Assembly: GCA_016930575.1 (NCBI GenBank) | Contig: JAFGGL010000050.1 | Coordinates: 1 to 64,000 of the forward strand | From: Clostridiales bacterium | GTDB lineage: Bacteria > Bacillota > Clostridia > Christensenellales > Aristaeellaceae | Reading direction: 5' to 3' | Length of the DNA stretch: 64,000 nucleotides | Shown here: one piece after another, positions 1-8,854 of the stretch | Position numbering within the stretch: the first letter of the stretch is position 1 | Layout of the letters: each line of letters begins with the position of its first letter | Translations under genes and position numbers: made by a program | Notes under the pieces: model-generated | What the model saw: the letters and a program-made list of their open reading frames with translations, nothing else | The model's database searches: none | What the model was told of the DNA's origin: nothing

Positions 1-64
1 TCACGGCAACTAAGCGGCTATCGCCGCATTCTGACACGGCCTTGTGTCCAACTTGCACTTGAAA

Positions 65-220
65 TTTACGATCGTAAAATATCGCACGTTTTGCCGGAAT
101 ATTTTCAAGGCATTCCGCGCCGTTTCCGCGCGCGAATCAAAACCGCATAAAATACTCAACCAATTCATGAAAGGCATGTCTTTTTTATCCGCACGGCAGC
201 GCCTACAATGAAGCTACAAT
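65..220 (+). promoter_or_regulatory. Upstream region of the sugar-import operon: palindrome and candidate -10 boxes
   Basis: The first 267 bases hold no convincing gene. A perfect 14-bp palindrome, TTTACGATCGTAAA, lies at 65-78, and two TACAAT boxes lie at 204-209 and 215-220, about 50 bases before the first start codon. No good -35 hexamer is visible at 17 bp from either box. The palindrome could be an operator for a GntR- or LacI-type sugar regulator, but it lies far upstream, so this is inference only. Confidence 0.35.
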
Positions 221-267
221 GTGGGGCAACTATATTCACCCCCAGATGAAAAGGAGGCTCGTTTCAC

Positions 268-1233
268 ATGAAAAGAACCGCTCGTATGTTCACCGCACTG
301 CTGCTCGTGCTGACCCTTTGCGGAAGCTTTGCGTTTGCTTCCGCGGAAGTCATCGTGGGTATCGTAAACAACCCGCCCGCCGAATCCGGCTACCGTGAAG
401 CCAACGTGAAGGACTTCGAAACCGTATTTTCCGCAGAAAACGGCTACACCGTAAAGACCTTCTACAACATCAAGAACGACGAGCAGCTCAACGCCGCTCA
501 GCAGTTTATCACCGACGGCGTGGACTACCTGCTCATCTCCGCCGCGGAAACCACCGGCTGGGACGGCGTGCTGCAGGCCGCGCAGGAATCCGGCATCAAG
601 GTGTTCCTGTTTGACCGCATGATCGACTGCGACGAAAGCCTGTACGAGGCCGCCGTCGTCTCCGACATGGCGCAGGAAGGCATCACGGCCGTCAACTGGC
701 TGGTAGCCCAGGCGCTTGACGGCTACAAGGTCATCCACATCCAGGGCGCGATGGGCTCCGACGCGCAAATCGGCCGCACCGCCGCGCTGGACGCGCAGTT
801 TGCGTCCGGCGCCATGGAAATGGTCGTACAGCAGACCGCGACCTGGGATGAAGCCAAGGCCAAGGAGATCGTCGAATCCGTCATCAACTCCGGCGCGGAG
901 TTCAACGTAGTGTATGCCGAGAACGACGGCATGGCCAGAGGCGCGGTCGCGGCGCTGGACGAAGCCGGCATCACCCATGGCGTTGGCGGCAACGTGGTCG
1001 TCATGGGCTTTGACTGCAACAAGTGGGCCCTCAGAGAGCTGCTGGCCGGCAACTGGAACTACGACGGCCAGTGCAGCCCCTTCCAGGCGCAGGTCATCAG
1101 CGACATGATCCAGAAGATCGAAGCCGGCGAAGACCTCGGCCTGACCAGCAAGATCATCATCAATGAGGAAAAAGGCTTCGACGCCACGACCATCACCCAG
1201 GAAGACATCGACACCTACGGCCTCGGCGAGTAA
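268..1233 (+). CDS. Sugar ABC transporter substrate-binding protein (YtfQ-like)
   Basis: Extracytoplasmic sugar-binding protein of the importer encoded by the next three genes. The 321-residue product has an N-terminal signal segment (charged MKRTAR, hydrophobic core, likely cleavage after ASA near residue 26) followed by a periplasmic-binding-protein type 1 fold of the YtfQ/RbsB group. Family-like features are ESGYR near the mature N terminus, the ATGW-type motif (here TTGWDGV), FLFDRMID and YAENDGMARG. A Cys follows LTL in the signal core, but -1 is Leu, so a lipobox is doubtful; this is unusual because Gram-positive binding proteins are normally lipoproteins. The start has AAAAGGAGG upstream. 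E. coli YtfQ binds galactofuranose; the arabinose-type enzymes downstream make arabinose or arabinofuranose a likelier ligand (inference). Confidence 0.9.
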   Translation: MKRTARMFTALLLVLTLCGSFAFASAEVIVGIVNNPPAESGYREANVKDFETVFSAENGYTVKTFYNIKNDEQLNAAQQFITDGVDYLLISAAETTGWDGVLQAAQESGIKVFLFDRMIDCDESLYEAAVVSDMAQEGITAVNWLVAQALDGYKVIHIQGAMGSDAQIGRTAALDAQFASGAMEMVVQQTATWDEAKAKEIVESVINSGAEFNVVYAENDGMARGAVAALDEAGITHGVGGNVVVMGFDCNKWALRELLAGNWNYDGQCSPFQAQVISDMIQKIEAGEDLGLTSKIIINEEKGFDATTITQEDIDTYGLGE

Positions 1234-1268
1234 CGCGCATGTAGACCGGCTTTTGTAAGCCAAAACAC

Positions 1269-1318
1269 GCGGTGTGGCTATGTGGAGGATATCCGCGTAT
1301 CTACACCGCATTCTTTTT
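1269..1318 (+). terminator. Hairpin plus T-run between binding-protein gene and ATPase gene
   Basis: GCGGTGT (1269-1275) can pair with ACACCGC (1303-1309) around the inner palindrome GGATATCC, and TTCTTTTT follows. This resembles a leaky terminator or mRNA-stabilising hairpin that would give more binding protein than transporter core, a common arrangement in ABC import operons. A TACAAT box just after it (1322-1327) could be a secondary promoter, but no -35 is clear. Confidence 0.45.
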
Positions 1319-1371
1319 ATGTTACAATAGGGAAAGAACCGGCCTGCGGCGATCCAAAGGAGAATGCGGCA

Positions 1372-2880
1372 ATGCAAAACGACGTCATCCTGTCTATGCG
1401 AAAAATAAGCAAGGCGTTTCCGGGCGTACAGGCCCTGCAGGACGTGGATTTCACGCTCCGCAAGGGAGAGATCCACGCGCTGATGGGCGAGAACGGCGCC
1501 GGGAAATCCACCCTGATCAAAGTGCTGACCGGCGTGTATGAAAAGGACGCGGGCCGCATCGACCTAGCGGGCGTGCGCGAGGACATCGTTATCAAGTCCC
1601 CGCAGGAAGCGCAGGAACTCGGCATCTCTACGGTGTACCAGGAGATCACGCTCTGCCCGAACCTGACGGTGGCTGAAAATATGTATATTGGTCGGGAGAA
1701 AGATACCCTCGTGCACTGGAAGCAGATGGTGAGGCAATCCGGCGGGATTTTGGAGAATCTGGGCATCCCCGCAAGGCCCAAGCAGCAGCTTGCCAGCTGT
1801 TCCCTGGCCGTGCAGCAGATGGTCGCCATCGCCCGCGCCATCGATATGGACTGCAAGGTCCTCATCCTGGACGAGCCCACGTCGTCGCTGGACGAAAAAG
1901 AGGTCGCGATGATCTTTGATTTGATGCGCGATCTGAAAGCCCGGGGCGTTGGAATCCTGTTCGTGACTCATTTCCTGGAACAAGTTTATAAGGTAAGCGA
2001 CAGGATCACCGTACTTCGCAACGGCGAGCTTGTCGGAGAATATAAGACCGAAGACCTTCCGCAGGTGGAGCTGGTCGCCAGGATGATCGGCAAGAAGCTG
2101 GACGACTTGTCCGTGATCCACCGCAAAGAGATAAGCTACGATAACGGCGGCACGACCGCCTACGAGGCGGCGGACCTTTCCAGCGACGCCTGCCCCAACC
2201 CGTTCAGCTTCAGAATCAGCAAAGGCGAGGTGAACGGGTTCACCGGCCTGCTCGGCTCCGGACGCAGCGAATGCGTGCGCGCGATCTTCGGCGCCGACAA
2301 AGTATCAAGCGGGAAGGTCGCCGTCCAGGGCAAGCCCGCCAGGATACACAAGCCCAAGGACGCGATGAAAAACGGGATCGGCTATCTGCCGGAAGACCGG
2401 AAGGTGGACGGCATCATCGACGATTTATCGGTGCGGGAGAACATTATCCTCGCGCTGCAGGTGATGCGCGGGTTTTTCAAGCCGTATTCCCGCGCCGAGG
2501 CGGAAGCCTTCGCGGACGAGTACATCAAGGCGCTGGACATCAAAACCGCGTCCGCGGATACGCCGCTGAAGTCCCTTTCCGGCGGCAACCAGCAGAAGGT
2601 CATCCTGGCACGCTGGCTGCTGACGCATCCGCAGTACCTGATTCTGGACGAACCCACGCGCGGAATCGACATCGGCACCAAGGTGGAGATCCAGAAGCTC
2701 GTTTTGAAGCTCGCGCAGGAGGGCGTGAGCATCACCTTCATATCCTCCGAGATCGAGGAGATGCTGCGCACCTGTTCCAGGCTCATCGTCATGCGGGACC
2801 GCAACATCGTGGGCGAGCTCAGGGGCAGCGAGATCACGCAGGACAACGTGATGCAGACCATCGCAAAGGGGGCGGAATGA
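1372..2880 (+). CDS. Sugar ABC transporter ATP-binding protein (YtfR/MglA-like)
   Basis: Energises sugar import together with the two permeases downstream. The 502-residue protein has the tandem ATPase layout of the MglA/RbsA/YtfR class. The N-terminal half has Walker A GENGAGKST and Walker B VLILDEPTSSL. The second half has a degenerate P-loop (GLLGSGRSE), signature LSGGNQQKV and Walker B YLILDEPTRGID, as usual in this class. In-frame codons extend upstream to 1282, but AAAGGAG at 1356-1362 places the start at 1372, where the protein begins MQNDVILSMRK. The next permease begins 1 base after the stop, so the two are translationally linked. Confidence 0.93.
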   Translation: MQNDVILSMRKISKAFPGVQALQDVDFTLRKGEIHALMGENGAGKSTLIKVLTGVYEKDAGRIDLAGVREDIVIKSPQEAQELGISTVYQEITLCPNLTVAENMYIGREKDTLVHWKQMVRQSGGILENLGIPARPKQQLASCSLAVQQMVAIARAIDMDCKVLILDEPTSSLDEKEVAMIFDLMRDLKARGVGILFVTHFLEQVYKVSDRITVLRNGELVGEYKTEDLPQVELVARMIGKKLDDLSVIHRKEISYDNGGTTAYEAADLSSDACPNPFSFRISKGEVNGFTGLLGSGRSECVRAIFGADKVSSGKVAVQGKPARIHKPKDAMKNGIGYLPEDRKVDGIIDDLSVRENIILALQVMRGFFKPYSRAEAEAFADEYIKALDIKTASADTPLKSLSGGNQQKVILARWLLTHPQYLILDEPTRGIDIGTKVEIQKLVLKLAQEGVSITFISSEIEEMLRTCSRLIVMRDRNIVGELRGSEITQDNVMQTIAKGAE

Positions 2881-2881
2881 C

Positions 2882-3949
2882 ATGCCCGGCGATCTGAGAA
2901 AATCCGCGCGTTTCAAAGGCAAATATACGCAGCTTCTGGTGCCAATCATCGCCATCGCGGTGCTGGTGATCTTCAATCTGATACGGGATTCCAGCTTCTT
3001 TTCCATCGCGCTGACCACGAACAACGACGGTAACATCGTGTTCACGGGCAACCTGATCAGCATCCTCAACAGCGCGTCTGAGCTCGCGATCCTGGCCATG
3101 GGGATGACCCTGGTCACCTCGGCTTCGGGCGGGCAGGACATCAGCGTCGGCGCGACCGCGGCCATCGCGGGCAGCGTTTTCGTGAAGGTGCTGCGCGGCG
3201 GCGAGATTACGCCGCTGACGATCATCCTGGGCTTTTTGGCCTGCTGTGTCGTGGCGGTCATTTTCGGCGCGTTCAACGGCGCGCTGGTCGCGGTGTTCGA
3301 TATCCAGCCGATGATCGCAACGCTGATATTGTTCACCTGCGGCCGCTCCATCGCCTACTGGATCAACGGCGGCGCGACGCCGACCGTATCGGACCCCATC
3401 ATCAAGGCGATCGGCGGCTTCATCCCCGGCATACCGATACCGACCCCGGTTTTCATCGTCATCCTCTGCAGCCTGGTTTTCGCGCTGCTGTTCCGGTTCA
3501 CAAATCTGGGGTTTTACACCCAGGCGGTCGGGATCAACCAGAAGGCCGCGCGCCTCAACGGCATCAGCTCCACCGGCATCAAGCTGCTCGCGTTTATAAT
3601 CCTGGGCGTCTGCGTAGCGGTCGCCGGCTGCATCCGCACCAGCAGGCTGGGCCTCATCAACCACGAGACCATCCTGTCGGGCATCGAGATGGACGCCATT
3701 TTAGCGGTGGCCATCGGAGGCAACGCTTTAAGCGGCGGGAAGTTCAGGATGGCCGGTTCGGTGATCGGCGCCTACGCGATCCAGGCGCTGACGACGACGC
3801 TGTACGCCATGAAGGTGTCCTCCACGGAGATCCAGGCCTACAAGGCGGTCGTGATCATCCTGCTCGTGGTCATCGGTTCGCCCGTCGTCAAGGACGCCGC
3901 CGCCCGCTTCTGGGCCAGGCACGCCAGAAAAACGCGCCTGTCGTTGTAG
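2882..3949 (+). CDS. Sugar ABC transporter permease (YtfT-like)
   Basis: Membrane component of the sugar importer, BPD_transp_2 family. The 355 residues are mostly hydrophobic with about eight to ten membrane segments. It carries the family's conserved cytoplasmic features, seen here as ASGGQDISVGATAAIAG near residue 80, GRSIAYWINGG, and GAIGGNALSGG-like AVAIGGNALSGG near residue 280. It starts one base after the ATPase stop and is followed 12 bases later by a second permease, so the importer probably uses a heterodimeric permease, as in E. coli YtfT-YjfF. Confidence 0.9.
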   Translation: MPGDLRKSARFKGKYTQLLVPIIAIAVLVIFNLIRDSSFFSIALTTNNDGNIVFTGNLISILNSASELAILAMGMTLVTSASGGQDISVGATAAIAGSVFVKVLRGGEITPLTIILGFLACCVVAVIFGAFNGALVAVFDIQPMIATLILFTCGRSIAYWINGGATPTVSDPIIKAIGGFIPGIPIPTPVFIVILCSLVFALLFRFTNLGFYTQAVGINQKAARLNGISSTGIKLLAFIILGVCVAVAGCIRTSRLGLINHETILSGIEMDAILAVAIGGNALSGGKFRMAGSVIGAYAIQALTTTLYAMKVSSTEIQAYKAVVIILLVVIGSPVVKDAAARFWARHARKTRLSL

Positions 3950-3961
3950 GAAGGAGCGAGT

Positions 3962-5059
3962 ATGAATACGAATCGGCAAATACCCGGCGCGCTCGGCAGG
4001 CGCAGAGAGCCGCTCACCGACACCCAGCTGCTCCTGACCATCACGATCTGTATTTTCATCGCCATGTATATCCTTGCGATGCTGGTCTGGGGCGGCGGGT
4101 TTCTAAGGCCGCAGCAGCTGTTTGACATGTTCAACAACAACGCGTCCCTGATCATCATCTCCTGCGGGCTGACCATCGTGATGGTCGCGGGCGGCATTGA
4201 TATCTCGGTCGGCGGCATCACCGCGCTTGTGGTCATGTCCTGCGTGGTGCATCTGGACAACTTCGGCGGGAGTATTTTCACCTCAGTGCTGCTGGCGCTG
4301 GGCATCGGGCTCGCATTCGGACTGGTGCAGGGGTACCTGATCGCCTACCTGAAGATCCAGCCCTTCATTGTAACGCTTGCGGGTATGTTTTTCGCCCGGG
4401 GGATGACCACGGTCGTCAGCGTCGAGCCGCATTCGGCCAAGCACGCCGGGTTTCTGGCACTGAAAGCCCTGCGTATCGAAATCCCATGGCTCGGCTACAC
4501 GGCCAAGAACGGAAACATCATTCCCGGCCGGCTGGAGATCGGCGTCGTGATCGCGCTTGCGGTCGTGCTGCTGGTTTTCATCCTGCTGAAATGGACGAAA
4601 CTCGGGCGTAATCTCTACGCAGTGGGCGGAAATCCGCAAAGCGCGCTGATGCTCGGCATCAACGTAAAGCGCAGCCGATTTTACTCCTACCTGATCAGCG
4701 GCCTGCTGGCCGGAATCGGCGGTTTTGTGTTCCTGACCCACACGGGGGCTGGAAACGCCACCAACGCGACCGGCGCGGAAATGAACGCGATCGCGTCGTC
4801 CATCATCGGCGGCACGCTGTTGACAGGCGGCGTCGGCAACGTGATCGGCACGCTGTTCGGCGTGCTGACTTTAACGACCATCAAATCCATCGTGCTGGCC
4901 TCCGGCCTGCGGGATCCGTGGTGGCAGAGCATCACCACGGGTGCGATGCTGTGCCTGTTCATCCTGCTGCAAAGCGTCGTGCTCGCCGGCCGCCGCAAGG
5001 GCAGGACCCGAGTGAGGACGGCCGTACCCAAACGCTTCCGCCTTCAACGAAAAACATAG
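3962..5059 (+). CDS. Sugar ABC transporter permease (YjfF-like)
   Basis: Second permease of the same importer. The 365-residue polytopic protein has the BPD_transp_2 signatures GGIDISVGGITALV (near residue 80), KIQPFIVTLAGMFFARGM (near 130), YAVGGNPQSALMLGI, and a C-terminal SIIGGTLLTGGVGNVIGT motif. GGAAGGAG stands 6-8 bases before the ATG. The order binding protein, ATPase, permease, permease matches ytfQRT-yjfF, and the catabolic genes follow at once, which supports an operon for one pentose-type sugar. Confidence 0.9.
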   Translation: MNTNRQIPGALGRRREPLTDTQLLLTITICIFIAMYILAMLVWGGGFLRPQQLFDMFNNNASLIIISCGLTIVMVAGGIDISVGGITALVVMSCVVHLDNFGGSIFTSVLLALGIGLAFGLVQGYLIAYLKIQPFIVTLAGMFFARGMTTVVSVEPHSAKHAGFLALKALRIEIPWLGYTAKNGNIIPGRLEIGVVIALAVVLLVFILLKWTKLGRNLYAVGGNPQSALMLGINVKRSRFYSYLISGLLAGIGGFVFLTHTGAGNATNATGAEMNAIASSIIGGTLLTGGVGNVIGTLFGVLTLTTIKSIVLASGLRDPWWQSITTGAMLCLFILLQSVVLAGRRKGRTRVRTAVPKRFRLQRKT

Positions 5060-5112
5060 ACGGGGCGCATGTCCCGGTATGATAAATTCCACCGACAGTG
5101 AGGATGAACGGT

Positions 5113-6666
5113 ATGGGTGAACAAAAAACATTCTTGGGCGTCGAACTCGGCTCCACGCGTATCAAGGCCGTGCTGATCGACGAACAGCACAGGCCCGTGG
5201 CGCAGGGCGGCTATACCTGGGAAAACCGCTTTGAAAACGGCGTGTGGACCTATGCGCTGGAAGAGGCGTGGGACGGCCTGCGGGCCGCCGTGAAAGAACT
5301 GCTGGATTCGCTGGAAACGCCCGTGGGCATCGAAGGCCTCGGGATATCCGGCATGATGCACGGCTATCTTCCGTTCGACAGGGACGGTAAACTGCTCACG
5401 CCGTTTCGCACCTGGCGCAACACTTTCACGCAGCGGGCCAGCGCGGAACTGACGGAGCTGTTCGGGTGCAATATCCCCCAGCGTTGGTCCGTGGCGCACC
5501 TGTACCACGCCGTATTGCAGGGCGAAAAGCACGTGAAGGACATCCGCCGCATCCATACGCTGGCGAGCTATATCCATGAGAAACTCACGGGTACGTTCGA
5601 GGCCGGCATCGGCGAAGCCAGCGGCATGTTCCCGCTGGACGGGGACGGATACGACAAGGATAGGATGGCGAAATTCGACGCTTTGATCGAAAAGCACCGC
5701 CTGCCGTGGACCATCGGCACGCTGCTGCCGGCGGTATGCCCGGCGGGCGGGGACGCGGGTGCGCTGACCGAAGAAGGCGCGAAGCTGCTCGACCCGAGCG
5801 GCAGGCTGAAAGCGGGCATCCCGGTCGCGCCGCCGGAGGGCGACGCGGGCACGGGCATGGTCGCCACCGACAGCGTAGCCGCGCGCACGGGCAACGTATC
5901 GGCAGGCACGTCCATCTTCGCGATGATCGTGCTGGAGAAGCCGCTTTCCAGAGCCTATGAGGAGATCGACATCGTGGCGACGCCCTCGGGCAAGCCCGTG
6001 GCCATGGTGCACTGCGCCAACTGTACCTCCGACCTCAACGCCTGGGCGGATACCTACCGGGAATTCCTGGGCGCGTTCGGGCTGGATATCGGCATCAAAA
6101 AAGTGTATGATAAGCTCTACGAGCTCAGCCTGCGGGGGGACGCGGACTGCGGCGGCATGGCGGTGGTCAACTACCTGTCCGGCGAGCACATCACGGGTTT
6201 TGAGGCCGGCCGGCCGCTGGTGATGCGCAGCCCGGGCAGCAAGTTCACGCTCGCCAATTTCCTGCGGGCGCAGCTGTACGCGGCGCTTTCGTCGCTTGCC
6301 ATCGGCATGCGGATACTGCAGAAAGAAAACGTCGCCATAGACAGCGTCACCGGGCACGGCGGGTTCTTCAAAGCGCCGAAGGTCGGGCAGCAGTATCTGG
6401 CAAACGCGCTGAACGTGCCGGTCTCGGTGATGGAAACGGCTGGCGAGGGCGGGGCCTACGGCATGGCGCTGCTGGCCGCGTACCGCGCGCAAAAAGCGAA
6501 GAACGAAACGCTGGATGCGTATCTGGAGAGTAGAGTATTCACGAACGCGAAACGCCTGACCCTGCAGCCGGACGCGGACGGCGCGGCGGGGTTTCAAACC
6601 TATCTGAAACGTTTTGAATGCGCACTCAAGGCGGAACGCGCCGCGGTGGAGGGATACGAATGCTGA
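5113..6666 (+). CDS. araB: FGGY-family carbohydrate kinase, probable L-ribulokinase
   Basis: ATP-dependent sugar kinase expected to phosphorylate L-ribulose in arabinose breakdown. The 517-residue protein shows both FGGY actin-like halves: the phosphate-1 loop [13 protein letters not shown] at the N terminus, [13 protein letters not shown] near residue 80, the second-domain loop [13 protein letters not shown] near 260, and the C-terminal [18 protein letters not shown] and [13 protein letters not shown]. The start is placed at ATG 5113, with GAGG about 10 bases upstream; GTG 5098 and ATG 5104 are in frame but poorly spaced. Its stop overlaps the epimerase start (ATGCTGA). The substrate is inferred from the neighbouring epimerase and isomerase; it is shorter than classical AraB, so L-xylulose or another ketopentose remains possible. 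Confidence 0.8.
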   Translation: MGEQKTFLGVELGSTRIKAVLIDEQHRPVAQGGYTWENRFENGVWTYALEEAWDGLRAAVKELLDSLETPVGIEGLGISGMMHGYLPFDRDGKLLTPFRTWRNTFTQRASAELTELFGCNIPQRWSVAHLYHAVLQGEKHVKDIRRIHTLASYIHEKLTGTFEAGIGEASGMFPLDGDGYDKDRMAKFDALIEKHRLPWTIGTLLPAVCPAGGDAGALTEEGAKLLDPSGRLKAGIPVAPPEGDAGTGMVATDSVAARTGNVSAGTSIFAMIVLEKPLSRAYEEIDIVATPSGKPVAMVHCANCTSDLNAWADTYREFLGAFGLDIGIKKVYDKLYELSLRGDADCGGMAVVNYLSGEHITGFEAGRPLVMRSPGSKFTLANFLRAQLYAALSSLAIGMRILQKENVAIDSVTGHGGFFKAPKVGQQYLANALNVPVSVMETAGEGGAYGMALLAAYRAQKAKNETLDAYLESRVFTNAKRLTLQPDADGAAGFQTYLKRFECALKAERAAVEGYEC

Positions 6667-7358
6667 AACGATTGAAAAAGCAAGTGCTGGAAGCCAACCT
6701 GGCGCTGGTGAAGCACGGCCTGGTGCTGTTCACCTGGGGCAACGTTTCAGGCATCGACCGGGAGAAGGGCCTGGTGGTCATCAAGCCCTCGGGCCTTGAT
6801 TACGACGGCATAACCGCCGAGGATATGGTGGCGGTCGACCTGGATGGCAAGGTGGTGGAAGGCGAGCTGAAACCCTCGTCGGATACGCCCACGCATATCG
6901 AGTTGTACAAGGCGTTCCCGGAGATCGGCGGCATCGTGCACACACATTCGACCTACGCCACGGCCTTCGCGCAGGCGGGGCGCGCCGTACCCGCCTACGG
7001 CACCACGCACGCGGACTATTTCCACGGCGATGTGCCCTGCGCCAGGTCCCTCACGCAGGAGGAGATCGAGACCGAGTATGAGAAGAACACCGGCCTGGTG
7101 ATCATCGAAGCGCTACAGGGGAAGGATGTACTGGAGATTCCGGCAATCCTTGTCAAAAACCACGGGCCGTTTGCCTGGGGCAAAGACGCGGACGAAGCCG
7201 TGTACCACGCCGCGGTGCTGGAGCAGGTGACGAAACTGTCGCTGCTGACCGAAGCCATCAATCCGGACGCGGGCCGGGCCGACCAATACCTTTTGGACAA
7301 GCATTATTTCCGCAAACACGGCAAGGACGCCTATTACGGCCAGGGAGGAAAACACTGA
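6660..7358 (+). CDS. araD: L-ribulose-5-phosphate 4-epimerase
   Basis: Class II aldolase-like zinc enzyme converting L-ribulose 5-phosphate to D-xylulose 5-phosphate, which enters the pentose phosphate pathway. The 232-residue length is typical. Visible landmarks are TWGNVSGID (phosphate-binding N terminus), [20 protein letters not shown], the zinc ligands in [10 protein letters not shown] and the later [12 protein letters not shown], and a C-terminal [20 protein letters not shown] segment. The start is ATG 6660, overlapping the kinase stop, because the protein then begins [14 protein letters not shown] like its family; in-frame codons upstream are inside the kinase gene. The isomerase ATG follows the stop directly. 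Confidence 0.93.
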   Translation: MLKRLKKQVLEANLALVKHGLVLFTWGNVSGIDREKGLVVIKPSGLDYDGITAEDMVAVDLDGKVVEGELKPSSDTPTHIELYKAFPEIGGIVHTHSTYATAFAQAGRAVPAYGTTHADYFHGDVPCARSLTQEEIETEYEKNTGLVIIEALQGKDVLEIPAILVKNHGPFAWGKDADEAVYHAAVLEQVTKLSLLTEAINPDAGRADQYLLDKHYFRKHGKDAYYGQGGKH

Positions 7359-8750
7359 ATGAAATCGCTGTACTTCATCACGGGAAGCCAGGACCTTTAC
7401 GGCGGGGAGACGCTCAGGCAGGTCGCCAATGATTCCAAAGAAATAGTGCGTTTTTTAAACGAAAAACTCTCCGCGATCGCAGAGATCGTCTGGAAGCCGA
7501 CGGTCATCGATTCCGGGAGCTGCGCCGCGGTGATGCGGGAGGCCTCCGCCGACGCGGATTGCGCGGGCGTCATCACCTGGATGCACACCTTCTCGCCCGC
7601 CAAGATGTGGATCAAGGGGCTGCAGATTCTCAATAAGCCGCTGTGCCATCTGCATACGCAGGCGAACGAACGCCTGCCCTACGACAGCATCGATATGGAC
7701 TTCATGAACCTGAACCAGTCCGCCCACGGCGACAGGGAATACGGGTTCATCTGCACCCGCCTCGGCGTCAGGCGGCAGATCGTGGCGGGGTATTATCGGG
7801 ACGTGAGGGTCTTAGCAGCGTTGATGCAGTTTGCGGAGGTCGCCAAGGCGATCGATTTCTCACGGCATCTGAAAGTTGCGATGTTCGGCTCCAACATGCG
7901 ACAGGTGGCCGTGACCGACGGCGACCGCGTGGAAAGCCAGATCCGTTATGGCTGGGAAGTGAACTATTACGGCATCGGCGACCTGGCCGCGCTTTCCCAG
8001 TCCGTCACAGACGCGCAGATCGAGGAAAAGCTGAAAGAATACCGCGCGGCGTATACGTTCAGGACCGACGACATTGACGCCGTGAAGGAGCAGGCGCGCT
8101 ACGAGATCGCGCTGGATGCCTTTGTGAAACAACACGGCGTCGGCGCGTATACCGATAACTTTGAAGACCTCCACGGCCTCAGGCAGCTGCCCGGGCTCGC
8201 CACGCAGCGCATGCAGGGCAAGGGCGTGGGCTTTGGCGCGGAGGGCGATTACAAGACCAGCGCGCTGAATGCGGTGCTCTGGAAGATGGCCGAAAACCGC
8301 GAGGGCGCGACCGGCTTTATGGAGGATTACACCTACGATATGGCCGACGGCTATGTGCTGGGCGCGCATATGCTGGAGGTATCGCCCGCGTTCGCGGCCA
8401 CGAAGCCGGCGATCGAGGTGCACCCGCTGGGCATCGGCGGCAAGGCCGACCCGGCGCGGCTGACCTTCGGCGGCGTCACAGGCAGCGGCGTCGCCGTGTG
8501 CATGATCGATCTGGGCACGCATTTCCGCCTGGTCTGCGCCAACATCGAGCTGATCGCGCAACCCAAGCCCATGCCCAGGCTGCCCGTTGCGCAGATCATG
8601 TGGACGCTCAAACCCAACTTCGAGGAAGGCGTCAGGCAGTGGATCGAAGCCGGCGGCGGGCACCACACGGTGGTCTCCACCGCGCTGACAGCCGACGACA
8701 TCCGCCTGTTTGCCAAACTCACCGGCACCGAGATCGTCGTGATCGGTTAA
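7359..8750 (+). CDS. araA: L-arabinose isomerase
   Basis: Interconverts L-arabinose and L-ribulose, the first catabolic step; a Mn-dependent cytoplasmic enzyme. The 463-residue protein is somewhat shorter than the roughly 500 of E. coli and Bacillus AraA but has the whole family pattern: LYFITGSQDLYG at the start, WMHTFSPAKMWI near residue 75, GFGAEGDYKTSALNAVL with the catalytic Glu near 300, MLEVSP, the metal ligand in EVHPLGIGGKADPARL, and the C-terminal GGGHHTVVSTALT His. GGGAGG at 7343-7348 precedes the ATG, which directly follows the araD stop. It closes the operon before a strong terminator. Confidence 0.95.
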   Translation: MKSLYFITGSQDLYGGETLRQVANDSKEIVRFLNEKLSAIAEIVWKPTVIDSGSCAAVMREASADADCAGVITWMHTFSPAKMWIKGLQILNKPLCHLHTQANERLPYDSIDMDFMNLNQSAHGDREYGFICTRLGVRRQIVAGYYRDVRVLAALMQFAEVAKAIDFSRHLKVAMFGSNMRQVAVTDGDRVESQIRYGWEVNYYGIGDLAALSQSVTDAQIEEKLKEYRAAYTFRTDDIDAVKEQARYEIALDAFVKQHGVGAYTDNFEDLHGLRQLPGLATQRMQGKGVGFGAEGDYKTSALNAVLWKMAENREGATGFMEDYTYDMADGYVLGAHMLEVSPAFAATKPAIEVHPLGIGGKADPARLTFGGVTGSGVAVCMIDLGTHFRLVCANIELIAQPKPMPRLPVAQIMWTLKPNFEEGVRQWIEAGGGHHTVVSTALTADDIRLFAKLTGTEIVVIG

Positions 8751-8771
8751 AACGCGTCATTTCTCTAAAAC

Positions 8772-8810
8772 AAACCCCTCGATCCGTTAAAGATCGAGGG
8801 GTTTTGATCA
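8772..8810 (+). terminator. Rho-independent terminator after araA
   Basis: A 13-bp perfect stem pairs AAACCCCTCGATC (8772-8784) with GATCGAGGGGTTT (8792-8804), with a 7-base loop. Tracts of A on the left and T on the right let it work in both directions, ending the arabinose operon on the plus strand and the secreted GH10-like gene arriving on the minus strand. Confidence 0.92.
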
Positions 8811-8854
8811 TTCCAATATCGTTCCGGCATTTCGGAAACAACAGCGCTTATCCG

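Noticed and set aside
5044-6597. A 517-codon open frame antisense to the FGGY kinase gene
   Set aside because: It mirrors a gene with clear family motifs, has Arg/His/Ala-rich composition typical of reverse-strand reading of GC-rich DNA, and no binding site.
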